Shown: positions 34,681 to 44,048, counted from the stretch's first letter. The stretch is DNA of 64,000 nt from Sulfuritalea hydrogenivorans sk43H (GCF_000828635.1 NZ_AP012547.1:3038001-3102000); one strand, 5' to 3'. Notes: generated by a model not told the origin, from the sequence alone. Program-made: numbers and translations.

Positions 34681-35348
34681 CAGTTATCCTTGAGCCGTTC
34701 CATGTGATGGATATCCAGGCTGTCGAACTGGTCGCGAATCTGGAAGAAGAACACGCCGAGGATGATGACGCCGACCAGCACGTCGAGCGCGATGCCGAGC
34801 TCGACCACCATCGGCATGCCGTAGGTGGCGCTGGTGGCGGCGAGGAACAGGCCGTTTTCCATCGAGAGGAAACCCACCACCTGGGTGATGGCCTTTTGCC
34901 GCGTGATCATCATCAGGAAGGCCAGCATCACCACCGCCAGGGCAATCCCGAGCGTGCCGCGCGTGATGGTGTGGGACAGCTCTGAAATCGGCAGCGCTAC
35001 GTTGAAGGCAATCATGACGAGAACGAGGCCCACCAGCATCGTCGTCGGAATGTTGATCAGCGCCTCGACTTCGCCCTTGACGTTGAGCTTCTTCACCAGC
35101 CGGTACAGGATCCAGGGCAGCAGCAGCACCTTGAGCGCCAGCGTCAGCCCTGCCGAGTAATACAGGTGCACCTGGCCGGTGGTGACGGCGGCCACCAGCG
35201 TCGCCAGGCAGAGGGTCAGCCCCTGCAGGGCGAACAGGTTGATCAGTGCCAGCACCCGGCGCTGCGCCAGCATGGCGAAGGCCAGCAGCAGGATCACTGC
35301 CGCAAAAAGATTGATGAGTTGTGCCGAGAAGGGAATGGCGGCGTTCAT
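34680..35348 (-). CDS. hyfE: HyfE-like small membrane subunit
   Basis: This 222-residue protein has about seven hydrophobic helices. Its C-terminal half resembles NuoK/MrpC (ITQVVGFLSMENGLFLAATS and VELGIALDVLVGVIILGVFF). The ATG overlaps the stop of the hyfC-like gene by four bases (ATGA). Typical for hydrogenase-4-type complexes, where it sits between the C and F subunits. Confidence 0.88.
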   Translation of the reverse strand: MNAAIPFSAQLINLFAAVILLLAFAMLAQRRVLALINLFALQGLTLCLATLVAAVTTGQVHLYYSAGLTLALKVLLLPWILYRLVKKLNVKGEVEALINIPTTMLVGLVLVMIAFNVALPISELSHTITRGTLGIALAVVMLAFLMMITRQKAITQVVGFLSMENGLFLAATSATYGMPMVVELGIALDVLVGVIILGVFFFQIRDQFDSLDIHHMERLKDN

Positions 35349-36301
35349 ACCTTGCTTTCGAGCAGCAACCGGACCAGCAGGCCGAGCACCGCCAGCATGA
35401 AGGCGGTGCCAAGGAATTCAGGGGCGCGGAAGATGCGCATCTTGGCGTTGATGGTCTCGATGGCGGCGAGGAAGGCGCCGCCGATGGCGAGCTTGAACAG
35501 CAGCAGCGGTATCGCCGCGACCAGCGCCAGGAAGTTGTCCCCCGGCGCGATGCCCCACGGGAAAAACAGCGCCAGGCCGAGGCAGGAATAGGCATACAGC
35601 TTGAGGCTCGCCGCCCATTCGATCAAGGCGAGGTGGCGGCCCGAATATTCGAGGATCATTGCCTCGTGGATCATGGTCAGTTCGAGATGGGTGGCCGGAT
35701 TGTCCACCGGCACGCGGGCGTTCTCGGCGAAGGAGACGAAGGTGAAGGCGATGCCGGCAAAGGCCAGGCTGGGGTAGATCACCAGTTCGCGATGGGCCAG
35801 GGTCTCGACGATGGTGGCCACCGAGGTAGACTGGGCGATCATGGCCAGGGTGAAGATCACCATCAGGAGCGCCGGCTCGGCGAGGAAGCCCACCAGCATT
35901 TCGCGGCGGCCGCCGAGGGTGCCGAAGGAGGTGCCGACATCCATCGCCGCCAGCGAAATGAACACGCGCGCCAGGCCGAACACGCCGACCAGCGCCAGGG
36001 CATCGGCGGCCGGCGCCAGCGGCAGGTCGGTGGACAGGCTGGGAATGATGGCGCAGGCCAGCACCATGCAACCGAAGACGACAAAGGGTGCGGCGCGGAA
36101 CAGCGACGAGGCGCCGTGCGCCAGCACCACGTCCTTGTGGAACAGCTTCTGCAACTGGTAATACGGCAGCAGCAAGGGCGGCGCGGTGCGGCTTTGCAGC
36201 CAGGCGCGGCACTGGCCCACCCAGCCCGACAGCAGCGGCGCCAGCACCAGCGCCAGCAGGATGGCGAAGGCCTGGCCCAACAGTCCCGAGATACTGATCA
36301 T
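35345..36301 (-). CDS. hyfC: HyfC/NuoH-like membrane subunit
   Basis: This 318-residue membrane protein is of the NuoH family, which connects the electron-transfer arm to the pumping arm. It has eight or so helices and the NuoH-like segments LLPYYQLQKLFHKDVVL, FAENARVPVDNPATHLELTM and IHEAMILEYSGRHLAL. The start at 36301 overlaps the hyfB-like stop by four bases. Confidence 0.9.
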   Translation of the reverse strand: MISISGLLGQAFAILLALVLAPLLSGWVGQCRAWLQSRTAPPLLLPYYQLQKLFHKDVVLAHGASSLFRAAPFVVFGCMVLACAIIPSLSTDLPLAPAADALALVGVFGLARVFISLAAMDVGTSFGTLGGRREMLVGFLAEPALLMVIFTLAMIAQSTSVATIVETLAHRELVIYPSLAFAGIAFTFVSFAENARVPVDNPATHLELTMIHEAMILEYSGRHLALIEWAASLKLYAYSCLGLALFFPWGIAPGDNFLALVAAIPLLLFKLAIGGAFLAAIETINAKMRIFRAPEFLGTAFMLAVLGLLVRLLLESKV

Positions 36302-38307
36302 GGCCGCGCCACCAGAAGAAGCACGAGCAGGGTGATGAAGCTGTACATCAGATAGACGGCGATGCGTCCGCCCTGCAGGGCGACGATCAGCGTCGATATC
36401 CGTCCGGCGAGTTTGGCCACCGGCAGGTAGAGCCAGTACCAGAAATGATCCTCGACCTTGACGCTGTAATACGGCTCGGTGTCGCGCGCGGTGGGAAAAT
36501 GCCGCTGCATGCGGAACATCGGCTCGAAGATGCGGCGGATCGGCTGGCTGAAGCCCTCGGCGGTGTCCTGCGCGCGCGGCCCCTGGAAGTAGTAGCCGCA
36601 GTCCCAGGCCGAAGTGCGGCGCACGCGGCCGTGATAGAGGCGGCGCACCAGCCAGCGGCCGAGCAGCAGCGTGGCGGCGATGGTGACGAGGAAGATCAGC
36701 GGCTCGTAGCTGGCCCGCTCCGGCGAGATCGGCGCCAGCATCCACCAGCCCTGCTCGTTCACCTTGTCGGCGAGACCCGTGCCGAGCAACTGGCGCGTGG
36801 CGGCGTCGATGCGCATGATCACCGTCGACGGCAGGATGCCCAGCAGCAGCGTGATCAGCGCCAGCCAGGCAAGACCGAATTTTTCCCAGGTGCCGGCATC
36901 ATGGGCATCCTTGAGCCCGGGTTCGCGCATCTGGCCGAGGAAGATGATGCCGTAGAACTTGACCATGGCGAAGCCGGCCAGCGCGGCGACGAGCACCACC
37001 AGCGCCGCCGCCACCGGCACCACCATGTTGAGCCAGGGATGCGGCAGGCCCGGCGAAAACAGGAAGCTTTGCAGCAGCAGCCACTCCGACACGAATCCTG
37101 AAAGCGGCGGCAGGCCGGCGCTGGCGATCACCCCGGCCAGCGCCAGCCAGGCCACCCAGGGCATGCGATGGATCAAACCGCCGAGCTTGCCCAGGCTGCG
37201 TTCCTTCGTCGCGTGCAGTACCGAGCCGGTGCACAGGAACAGCAGGCTCTTGAAGGCGGAATGGGCAAGGCAGTGATACAGCACCGCCGTCATCGCCAGC
37301 GCCGCCAGCCCTTCCATGCGATAGGCGTGGAAGATCAGCGTCAGGCCGATGCCGACCGCGATGAGGCCGATGTTCTCGATCGACGAATACGCCAGCAGCC
37401 GCTTCATGTCGCTTTGCACGGTGCTGTAGAGCACGCCGAACAGCGCCGTGGCGAGACCGATCACCAGCGCCACGACGCCCCACCACCAAATCGTCGTGTG
37501 CAGCAGGTCGAAGCTGACGCGCAGCAGGCCGTAGATGGCAGTCTTCAGCATCACGCCGGACATCATCGCCGACACCGGCGAAGGCGCGGCCGGATGCGCC
37601 TCCGGCAGCCAGACGTGGAGCGGCACCAAGCCGGCCTTGGCGCCGAAACCGGCCAGCGCCAGCAGGAAGGCGGCCGAGGCCCAGAACGGAGAAAGTTCCT
37701 GCGCGCGCATGCCGGCGAAGCTGTAGTCACCCGCGCCACCGGTCATGACGCCGAAGCACAGCAGGATGGCGATGGCGCCGATGTGGGCGATCAGCAGATA
37801 CAGAAACCCGGCGCGGCGGATTTCCTCGTGGCGATGATCGGTGGTGACGAGGAAGAAGGACGACAGCGCCATGGTCTCCCAGGCCACCATGAAGGCGTAG
37901 GCGTCGTCGGCCAGCAATACCATCAGCATGCTGGCGAGGAAGACGTGGTATTCGAGGCAGAGCAGCCCCGGCGCGGTGCCTTCGCCTTTCCGGAAGTAGC
38001 CGGCGGCAAAGATGGAAATGCCGACCGAGACAAAACCCAGCAGCAGGGCGAACACGGCGGAAAGATTGTCGAGTCGCAGATGGAAGGGCAGGTCGGGCAG
38101 GCCGATCACCAGCACCGCGGTTTGCGTTTCGCCGCCAAGGGAACCCAGCGCCACCAGCCCCACCAGCGTGCCGATGACTGCGCCCAGCGGGAACAGGGTC
38201 TTGCTGATGAAGCGCGTATCGCGCGGCGCCACCAGTCCGAGCAACCCGACAGCCAGCCAGGCGCAGGCAGCTATCAGCAGGGTGTCGATGGGCAGGAGAC
38301 TGTTCAT
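36298..38307 (-). CDS. hyfB: HyfB-like proton-pumping antiporter subunit
   Basis: This 669-residue membrane protein is of the NuoL/MrpA family and first gene of the operon. It has LHVWLPEAHPAAPSPVSAMM and LAYSSIENIGLIAVGIG in the pumping core, and a C-terminal hydrophilic part with SAWDCGYYFQGPRAQDTAEG that is typical of HyfB. ATG 38307 (MNSLLPIDTLLIAACAWLAV) begins at the first helix. No HyfA, HyfD or HyfH gene and no hydrogenase maturation gene is present nearby, in keeping with the loss of the nickel site in the large subunit. Confidence 0.9.
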   Translation of the reverse strand: MNSLLPIDTLLIAACAWLAVGLLGLVAPRDTRFISKTLFPLGAVIGTLVGLVALGSLGGETQTAVLVIGLPDLPFHLRLDNLSAVFALLLGFVSVGISIFAAGYFRKGEGTAPGLLCLEYHVFLASMLMVLLADDAYAFMVAWETMALSSFFLVTTDHRHEEIRRAGFLYLLIAHIGAIAILLCFGVMTGGAGDYSFAGMRAQELSPFWASAAFLLALAGFGAKAGLVPLHVWLPEAHPAAPSPVSAMMSGVMLKTAIYGLLRVSFDLLHTTIWWWGVVALVIGLATALFGVLYSTVQSDMKRLLAYSSIENIGLIAVGIGLTLIFHAYRMEGLAALAMTAVLYHCLAHSAFKSLLFLCTGSVLHATKERSLGKLGGLIHRMPWVAWLALAGVIASAGLPPLSGFVSEWLLLQSFLFSPGLPHPWLNMVVPVAAALVVLVAALAGFAMVKFYGIIFLGQMREPGLKDAHDAGTWEKFGLAWLALITLLLGILPSTVIMRIDAATRQLLGTGLADKVNEQGWWMLAPISPERASYEPLIFLVTIAATLLLGRWLVRRLYHGRVRRTSAWDCGYYFQGPRAQDTAEGFSQPIRRIFEPMFRMQRHFPTARDTEPYYSVKVEDHFWYWLYLPVAKLAGRISTLIVALQGGRIAVYLMYSFITLLVLLLVARP

Positions 38308-38396
38308 GTCGAGGGCGAGGCCAGTGCGAATTCTAGCAGCGGACCTTGCGCCCGAGCCGCCGTTGCCTGCCCGCGCAGCGGAATTCCAGGCACGCA

Positions 38397-38430
38397 AAGC
38401 GAGCCGGCGCCGACTCTTGCCGGCGGCGAC
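38397..38430. repeat. Dispersed repeat, partial copy
   Basis: GGCGCCGACTCTTGCCGGC (38405-38423) matches the right half of the repeat, including a GCCGAC/GCCGGC-type hairpin. The left half is diverged. It lies in the 158-base spacer between the SulP gene and the hyfB-like gene, where nothing else was seen. Confidence 0.5.
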
Positions 38431-38465
38431 TGCGCGACAGATTGCATGCGGACATCATTCCGCCA

Positions 38466-40685
38466 TCAGCCAAAGCGCTGCTCGGCCACGGGGGCAGGCA
38501 CCGCAACCGGCCGCAAGCCATCGGCGGTATCCAGGTGCTCCTCGCGCGAATAGATTCTTTCCAGCGCCCGCTCCGCCGTGGCGAAGAAACTCTGTTCGCC
38601 GATGGTGTCGTGCAGGCCGGTGGCCTGCATGACATCCAGCACCTGCTTTTTCAGTCCGGCAAAGAGGACCACGACACCGTTGCCGCGCATGCGCTCGACG
38701 ATGTGGTGGATCACCTCTTCGCCCGAAGCGTCGAGTTCATTGATGCCGTCACCGACGATCAGCAGATAGGGTGCCTGCGGATTGTTGGCCACGGCTTCAA
38801 GAATCGCATCCTCGAAAAACGCCACGTTGGCGAAATACAGGCGGCCGTCGAAGCGCACGGCGGTGACGACTTGCGATGGCGGCAGATTGTGCACCCGGAT
38901 ATCGCGCAGCGTGCCGTCGGGATGGCGTCCGAGAATGACCGTGCGCGGCGACATGGTGCGATACAGATAGAGGCCGATGGCGAGTCCGGCGCCGATCAGG
39001 ATGCCGGTGTCGAGATGCGGCGCGAACGCCAGGGTGGCGACGAAGGTGGCCACCGCGGCAATGCCGTCGTGCCGGCTGGCCTTCCAGGCGTGCTTGACGG
39101 CGTCGAAGTTGATCAGCCCGATCACCGCCATGATGATCACCGCCGCCAGCACCGCCTGTGGCAGATGGTAGAGCAGCGGCGTCAGGAACAGCAGCGTCAG
39201 CAGCACGAAAAGGCCGGTGAATACCGAAGACATGCCGGTCATCGCCCCGGCATTGATGTTCACGGCAGAACGCGAGAAGGAACCGGAAACCGGGAAGGAC
39301 TGCGTGGCGGCACCGACAATGTTGGCCAGGCCCTGGCCGATGAGTTCCTGGTTGGGATCGATCTTCTGCTTGGTCTTGGCGGCGATCGCCTTGGCGATGG
39401 AAATGGCTTCCATGAAGCCCACCAGGGAAATCACGATCGCGGCGGAAAGCAGGCTGCCGAGCATGTCCCACGACATCTTCGGCACGCCGATGGACGGCAG
39501 GCCTTCCGGTACCCGGCCCACCACCTCGCCGCCGCCGGTGAGCTTCATGTTGCCCTGGGCCGCACGGGCGATGCGCCAGCGATGACCGTCAGCAACCTTG
39601 CCCGCCGGCACCCTGCCTTCGGCGTAGAGCTCATGTGCCTGACCGTCGGGAGCCGCGACGCGCTCGAAGACAAAACTGCGAATTGCCCGGTTGCGGCGGC
39701 GATTCTCGTCCTCGCGGTCCTTGATCTGGAGCCGCAACAAATCCACTTCGTACTTGAGCGTCACCACTTCGTGCGACAACTCGCCGCGATCCTTGCGCAA
39801 ACGGGTCAGTTCGGCTGCCTTGACGCCGATCTGGTCGTTGATTTCCTTGATGCGGGCTTCGGTACGCACGAACTCGGTGAGCAAGGCCCGGGCTTCCGGT
39901 TCCGCCACCTGCTCGATGGTGGCGACGGCATTGCGCTCGAAGCCGATCAGCCACGACGCCGTGGTCGTCACCGCCACGGCGATCAGTACGCCCGGCAGTT
40001 TCGGCGCCTTCTTGCGAATGACCCACATGATGGCGATCGCCGCAACGCCCATGGCCAGGGTTGGCAGGTGGGTATCGCCCACCAGTTTGGCCACGCCCCA
40101 GATGTCCTCGATGAAGTGCTCCGAACGGCCCATCGGCACCCCGATCAGCTTGTTGATCTGCGACAGGCCGATGATCATGGCGGCGGCATTGGTAAAGCCG
40201 ACGATGACCGGATGGGACAGAAAGTTCACGATGACGCCGAGCTTGAATACGCCGAGCACCAGCTGGACGAGGCCGACCAGCAGGGCCAGCATGATGGCCA
40301 GGGCGATGAAGGCATCCGAACCGGAAGCCGCCAGCGGCGTCAGCGCGGAGGCGGTCAGCAGCGAGACCACCGCCACCGGCCCGGTACCAAGCTGGTTCGA
40401 CGAGCCCCACAGCGCCGCCACCATCACCGGCAGGAAGGCCGCGTAGAGCCCGTAGTAGGCCGGCAGGCCGGCGAGCTGGGCATAAGCCATCGACTGCGGC
40501 ACCAGCACCAGCGCCACGGTCAGCCCGGCAAGAAAGTCGGCCCGAAAGTTTCCCGTTGAATAGGGAAGCCAGCGCAGGAACGGGAAAAAACGACGTAGGA
40601 TGGAATGCGGAGCCATGGACGTGACAGGCAATTGCGCAGCCGCCACGGACCGATCCGCGCCGACAACGGTAAGATGCGCAATCAT
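38466..40685 (-). CDS. SulP-family anion transporter with STAS domain and coiled-coil insertion
   Basis: This protein of about 739 residues is a SulP transporter. The family signature region (LPYSTGNFRADFLAGLTVAL, then VLVPQSMAYAQLAGLPAYYG) opens the membrane domain. A C-terminal STAS domain follows (VRFDGRLYFANVAFFEDAIL and VFAGLKKQVLDVMQ-like). An unusual insertion of about 130 residues, strongly coiled-coil in its first half (EARIKEINDQIGVKAAELTR, then LKYEVDLLRLQIKDRED), splits the membrane domain. The substrate (sulfate, bicarbonate or another anion) is undetermined. ATG 40685 has GGAG nine bases upstream; ATG 40616 (MAPHSILRRFFPFLRWLP) is also plausible. Confidence 0.85.
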   Translation of the reverse strand: MIAHLTVVGADRSVAAAQLPVTSMAPHSILRRFFPFLRWLPYSTGNFRADFLAGLTVALVLVPQSMAYAQLAGLPAYYGLYAAFLPVMVAALWGSSNQLGTGPVAVVSLLTASALTPLAASGSDAFIALAIMLALLVGLVQLVLGVFKLGVIVNFLSHPVIVGFTNAAAMIIGLSQINKLIGVPMGRSEHFIEDIWGVAKLVGDTHLPTLAMGVAAIAIMWVIRKKAPKLPGVLIAVAVTTTASWLIGFERNAVATIEQVAEPEARALLTEFVRTEARIKEINDQIGVKAAELTRLRKDRGELSHEVVTLKYEVDLLRLQIKDREDENRRRNRAIRSFVFERVAAPDGQAHELYAEGRVPAGKVADGHRWRIARAAQGNMKLTGGGEVVGRVPEGLPSIGVPKMSWDMLGSLLSAAIVISLVGFMEAISIAKAIAAKTKQKIDPNQELIGQGLANIVGAATQSFPVSGSFSRSAVNINAGAMTGMSSVFTGLFVLLTLLFLTPLLYHLPQAVLAAVIIMAVIGLINFDAVKHAWKASRHDGIAAVATFVATLAFAPHLDTGILIGAGLAIGLYLYRTMSPRTVILGRHPDGTLRDIRVHNLPPSQVVTAVRFDGRLYFANVAFFEDAILEAVANNPQAPYLLIVGDGINELDASGEEVIHHIVERMRGNGVVVLFAGLKKQVLDVMQATGLHDTIGEQSFFATAERALERIYSREEHLDTADGLRPVAVPAPVAEQRFG

Positions 40686-40756
40686 AAACGCCCGCTCCGC
40701 GAGTGGATGGATACATTTTTTATATTTCAATCAGCACTGCATATCGGCCTGCCACC

Positions 40757-41308
40757 ATGGGACACCGACTCTCCAAAATCTACACCCGCACCGGCGATGC
40801 CGGCACCACCGGCCTCGGCGACGGTTCGCGCACCGCCAAGAACTCCGCTCGCATCGCCGCGATGGGCGATGTGGATGAACTGAATTCGCTGATCGGCGTG
40901 ATCCTCTGCGAGGAACTGCCCGCCGATGTGCGCGAACTCTTCACCGGCATCCAGCACGATCTCTTCGATCTCGGCGGCGAACTGTGCATTCCCGGTTCGG
41001 CCCTGCTCAAGGCCACGCAGCCGGCGCGGCTGGAAGCCGCGATCGACCACTACAACGCCGACCTGGGCCCGCTCAAGGAATTCATCCTGCCAGGCGGCAG
41101 CCGCGCCGCCGCGCTCGCCCATCTGGCGCGCACCGTCTGCCGCCGCGCCGAGCGCGTCACGGTTGCCCTGGCTGCGGATGAGGCCGTCTCCGACGCCGGA
41201 CGGCAATATCTGAACCGCCTCTCCGATCTGCTCTTCGTCCTCGGCCGCTGGCTCAACAAGGCCGCCGGCGGCGGCGACGTGCTGTGGCAAAAAGGCCGGA
41301 ATGCCTGA
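40757..41308 (+). CDS. Cob(I)alamin adenosyltransferase, PduO type
   Basis: This 183-residue helical-bundle enzyme transfers adenosyl from ATP to cob(I)alamin. The ATP-binding N-terminus KIYTRTGDAGTTGLGDGSR and the C-terminal RQYLNRLSDLLFVLGRWLN with conserved R, N and D are clear. The ATG at 40757 gives the family's normal start (MGHRLSKIYTRTGD). It is divergent from the SulP gene, and no other B12 genes are nearby. Confidence 0.93.
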   Translation: MGHRLSKIYTRTGDAGTTGLGDGSRTAKNSARIAAMGDVDELNSLIGVILCEELPADVRELFTGIQHDLFDLGGELCIPGSALLKATQPARLEAAIDHYNADLGPLKEFILPGGSRAAALAHLARTVCRRAERVTVALAADEAVSDAGRQYLNRLSDLLFVLGRWLNKAAGGGDVLWQKGRNA

Positions 41309-41340
41309 TACAAGGGCGGCGGGACAACTAAGGGGGGAGC

Positions 41341-43023
41341 ATGAACCAGCCAGGCATCGGCTACCAGGACACGTTGCAGACGATCATCAACTTCCTGCCA
41401 AGCGGAATCACCATGTTCAACGCCGACCAGCAGATGGTGGTGTGCAACCGGATATTCCGCACCATGCTCGAATTTCCCGACTCGCTGTTCGACGATGGAT
41501 TGCCGACGCTGCGTGAACTCGCCTTGTTCAATGCCGGGCGCGGCGAGTATGGCGAAGGCGATCCGCAAGTAATCGCCGACCAGGTCTGCGAAAGGGCGCG
41601 CGGCATGCAGCCGCATGTGTTCGAGCGGCAGCGGCCGAATGGCGCGGTGCTCGAAATACGCGGCGCCCCCCTCCCCAGCGGCGGCTGGGTCAGCATCTAC
41701 ACCGACATCACCGATCGCAAACGCGCCGAGCAGGAAGCGCAGCGTTACTCCACCTACCTCGACACGGTACTCAACTCGCTGCCGCAGGGAGTTACCGTGG
41801 TCAACGAAAAACTCGGTGTCGAATTGTGGAACAAGCGTTTCGAGAATCTGCTGAACCTGCCGGAAGGCGTGCTTTACCCGGGCGTTCCCTTTGAAGAAGT
41901 GATCCGCAAGAATGCGGAGCGCGGCGAGTACGGCGATGTCGATCCGGTGCAGAAGGCACGCGATACCGTGGCGCTGGCGATGAAGTTCGAGCCGCACCGG
42001 CTCGAACGCACGCGGGCCGATGGCCGCACTCTCGAAATCGAAGGGCGTGACATGCAGATCGACGGCAAGGTGGCCGGCTTCGTCACCACCTACACCGACA
42101 TCACCGACCGCATCCGCAACGAAGAAGCCCTGCGTCGCGTCAAGAACATGATGAGCGACGCCATCAATTTTTCCCCCACCTATATCTGGGAGACGGACGC
42201 CGAAGGCAACTACACCCATTTGCAGGGCGTCGAGCACATCCTCGGTTTTGCCGAGCAGAATCTGCTCGGCCTGCCGCGTGCGGCCATGCTCCATGCCGGT
42301 AGCGACACCAGCGGCGAAGTGGCGCAGCGCATGAAGGCGCGCGAACCGGTCGAACGCCTGGTGGTGGAAGCGCGACACATGTCCGGCGCCACGGTCTGGC
42401 TATCCACCAGCGCCCGGCCCGTCTTCGACCCGAGCGGACGCTACATGGGCTATCGCGGCGTCGATGTCGACGTCACCGAAATCACCCTGGCGCGGCAGGA
42501 GCTGGAACAGATCGCCCTGCATGACACGCTCACCGGCCTGGCCAACCGCCGCAAGTTCCAGGATCGCTACGAACTCGAACGCCTGCGCCAGGCGCGACTC
42601 GGGCTGCCGCTGACGCTGATACTGGTCGATGTCGATCACTTCAAGCAGGTAAACGACGTTTGGGGCCACATCGTCGGCGACATCTGCCTGAAAGCGGTTG
42701 CCAACCTGCTTGCCAGCCATCTGCGTCCGATCGACCTGGTGGCGCGTTTCGGCGGCGAAGAATTTCTTGTCCTGCTCTCGGACGCCAATGCGGCGGAAGG
42801 CGCGATGGTCGCGGAAAAACTGCGTCGTGCGCTGGAAGGCAAATCGATCGATACCGGCCTGGAAGCGCAACCGTCCCTGCAAATAACTGCCAGCTTTGGC
42901 GTGACGACCTTGTTGCCGTCGGAGAACATCGCGCTTGAAGCAGTCATCGAGCGCGCCGACGGTGCGGTGTATGCCGCCAAACGCGGCGGACGCAACCGCG
43001 TCTGTATCGCAGAGGGCGGCTAG
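41341..43023 (+). CDS. PAS-PAS-PAS-GGDEF diguanylate cyclase
   Basis: This 560-residue cytoplasmic protein has two related N-terminal PAS domains (FLPSGITMFNADQQMVV and SLPQGVTVVNEKLGVEL, each with a GRGEYG- or ERGEYG-type loop), a third PAS domain (about 270-385) and a C-terminal GGDEF domain. The active site reads ARFGGEEFLVLL. The inhibitory-site motif RPID lies five residues upstream, so product inhibition is expected. No phosphodiesterase domain. AAGGGGGGAGC just before the ATG is a very strong ribosome binding site. Confidence 0.93.
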   Translation: MNQPGIGYQDTLQTIINFLPSGITMFNADQQMVVCNRIFRTMLEFPDSLFDDGLPTLRELALFNAGRGEYGEGDPQVIADQVCERARGMQPHVFERQRPNGAVLEIRGAPLPSGGWVSIYTDITDRKRAEQEAQRYSTYLDTVLNSLPQGVTVVNEKLGVELWNKRFENLLNLPEGVLYPGVPFEEVIRKNAERGEYGDVDPVQKARDTVALAMKFEPHRLERTRADGRTLEIEGRDMQIDGKVAGFVTTYTDITDRIRNEEALRRVKNMMSDAINFSPTYIWETDAEGNYTHLQGVEHILGFAEQNLLGLPRAAMLHAGSDTSGEVAQRMKAREPVERLVVEARHMSGATVWLSTSARPVFDPSGRYMGYRGVDVDVTEITLARQELEQIALHDTLTGLANRRKFQDRYELERLRQARLGLPLTLILVDVDHFKQVNDVWGHIVGDICLKAVANLLASHLRPIDLVARFGGEEFLVLLSDANAAEGAMVAEKLRRALEGKSIDTGLEAQPSLQITASFGVTTLLPSENIALEAVIERADGAVYAAKRGGRNRVCIAEGG

Positions 43024-43089
43024 GCGCCAGCGATCACGCAAACCCTAAAGCCTACTTTTTCAGTATGGTTTTAAGTTTTTGATTTATAA

Positions 43090-43103
43090 ATGATTTGCAT
43101 CAA
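43090..43103 (+). promoter_or_regulatory. FNR/DNR-like binding site
   Basis: ATGATTTGCATCAA matches the FNR consensus TTGAT-N4-ATCAA at 9 of 10 specified positions (first T is A). It lies 58 bases upstream of the DUF2249 gene in an AT-rich spacer. It suggests control by an oxygen- or NO-sensing Crp/Fnr regulator. Single-site prediction. Confidence 0.55.
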
Positions 43104-43161
43104 TTTCCAGAAAGTGTCGAGCATCCATAATTGACATTTTTGACCCATCGGAAAATTTGCC

Positions 43162-43413
43162 ATGCACATCCATCTCTCTCCCGATTCGATCTATCCCTTC
43201 GACGCGCGCGGCATTGCCAAGCGCTTTCGCCATGCCGCCATCTTCGGTGCGCTGGATGCGTTGCGCGCCGGCGAAACCATGCGTTTCGTCAATGACCACG
43301 ACCCCCTGCCATTGCTCGACCAGCTTGCGCAGCGCTATGGCGCCGCGGTCGAGATCACCTACAAGCAGCGCGAGCCGGGCCAGATCGTCATCGACTTCGT
43401 CAAGAAGCAGTAA
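43162..43413 (+). CDS. DUF2249-domain protein
   Basis: This 83-residue protein consists of one DUF2249 domain (a TusA/SirA-like alpha-beta fold lacking the TusA cysteine). It has SIYPFDARGIAKRFRHAAIF and MRFVNDHDPLPLLDQLAQRY. In denitrifying bacteria such genes often lie near nitrite/NO reduction and NO-response genes, but their biochemical role is not established. It is preceded by an FNR-like box and followed after six bases by the FmdE-like gene. Confidence 0.85.
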   Translation: MHIHLSPDSIYPFDARGIAKRFRHAAIFGALDALRAGETMRFVNDHDPLPLLDQLAQRYGAAVEITYKQREPGQIVIDFVKKQ

Positions 43414-43419
43414 CGCACG

Positions 43420-44034
43420 ATGCAGACGCCGGCCTTCTATGGCGCTGTGCGCAGCCTGACCGTCCATGACCCGCTGGCCGAATTCCTTGGCGCGGCGGAA
43501 GGCGGCCGTATCGAGTACCACTATGTCGATGCGGTCAAGCTGGCCGGCCACTCCTGCCCCACCGTCGCCGCCGCCTACTGGATGACCCTGAAGGGGCTGG
43601 CGAGCCTGTATCCCGGCTCGCTGCCGGAACGTGGCGGCATACGCGTCGAGTTCCATCAGGATCGCTTGTCGGGCGTCACCGGGGTGATCGCCAACGTGGT
43701 CGCCATGCTCACCGGCGCCACTCACGACACCGGCTTCAAGGGCATCGGCGGACGCTTCGACCGGCGCAAGCTGCTCTACTTTTCCGCCGATGTCGCCGAG
43801 GAAATCCGCTTCACGCGGGTCGATACCGGTCAGGCCGTCGATGTCTCCGCACATCTGCAAGGCGTTCCCTTTGCGCCGCGGACGCCCGAATTGATGCAGA
43901 AGTGCCTCGACGGCAGCGCCACGCCGCAGGAAGCCTCCGAATTCCGCGAGAACTGGCAGGCGCGGGTGCGAGCGCTGCTGCTCGACCACGGCGACGATGA
44001 AGAGGTGTTTCCGGTGCACCCTGTCCGGGCGTAA
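43420..44034 (+). CDS. FmdE-domain-like protein
   Basis: This 204-residue protein contains the FmdE-type motif KLAGHSCPTVAAAYWM near residue 40, with a conserved His-Ser-Cys-Pro, and RVEFHQDRLSGVTGVIA. FmdE is named for a subunit of formylmethanofuran dehydrogenase, but stand-alone bacterial versions have no known reaction; metal binding is likely. It is coupled with the DUF2249 gene and probably under the same FNR-like control. Convergent with the cyclic-nucleotide-binding gene 14 bases away. Confidence 0.78.
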   Translation: MQTPAFYGAVRSLTVHDPLAEFLGAAEGGRIEYHYVDAVKLAGHSCPTVAAAYWMTLKGLASLYPGSLPERGGIRVEFHQDRLSGVTGVIANVVAMLTGATHDTGFKGIGGRFDRRKLLYFSADVAEEIRFTRVDTGQAVDVSAHLQGVPFAPRTPELMQKCLDGSATPQEASEFRENWQARVRALLLDHGDDEEVFPVHPVRA

Positions 44035-44048
44035 AACAAAGCGACTGG

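Noticed and set aside
31652..38307. Annotation as an active [NiFe] hydrogenase-4
   Set aside because: Both nickel-binding cysteine pairs are absent from the large subunit and no maturation genes are nearby.
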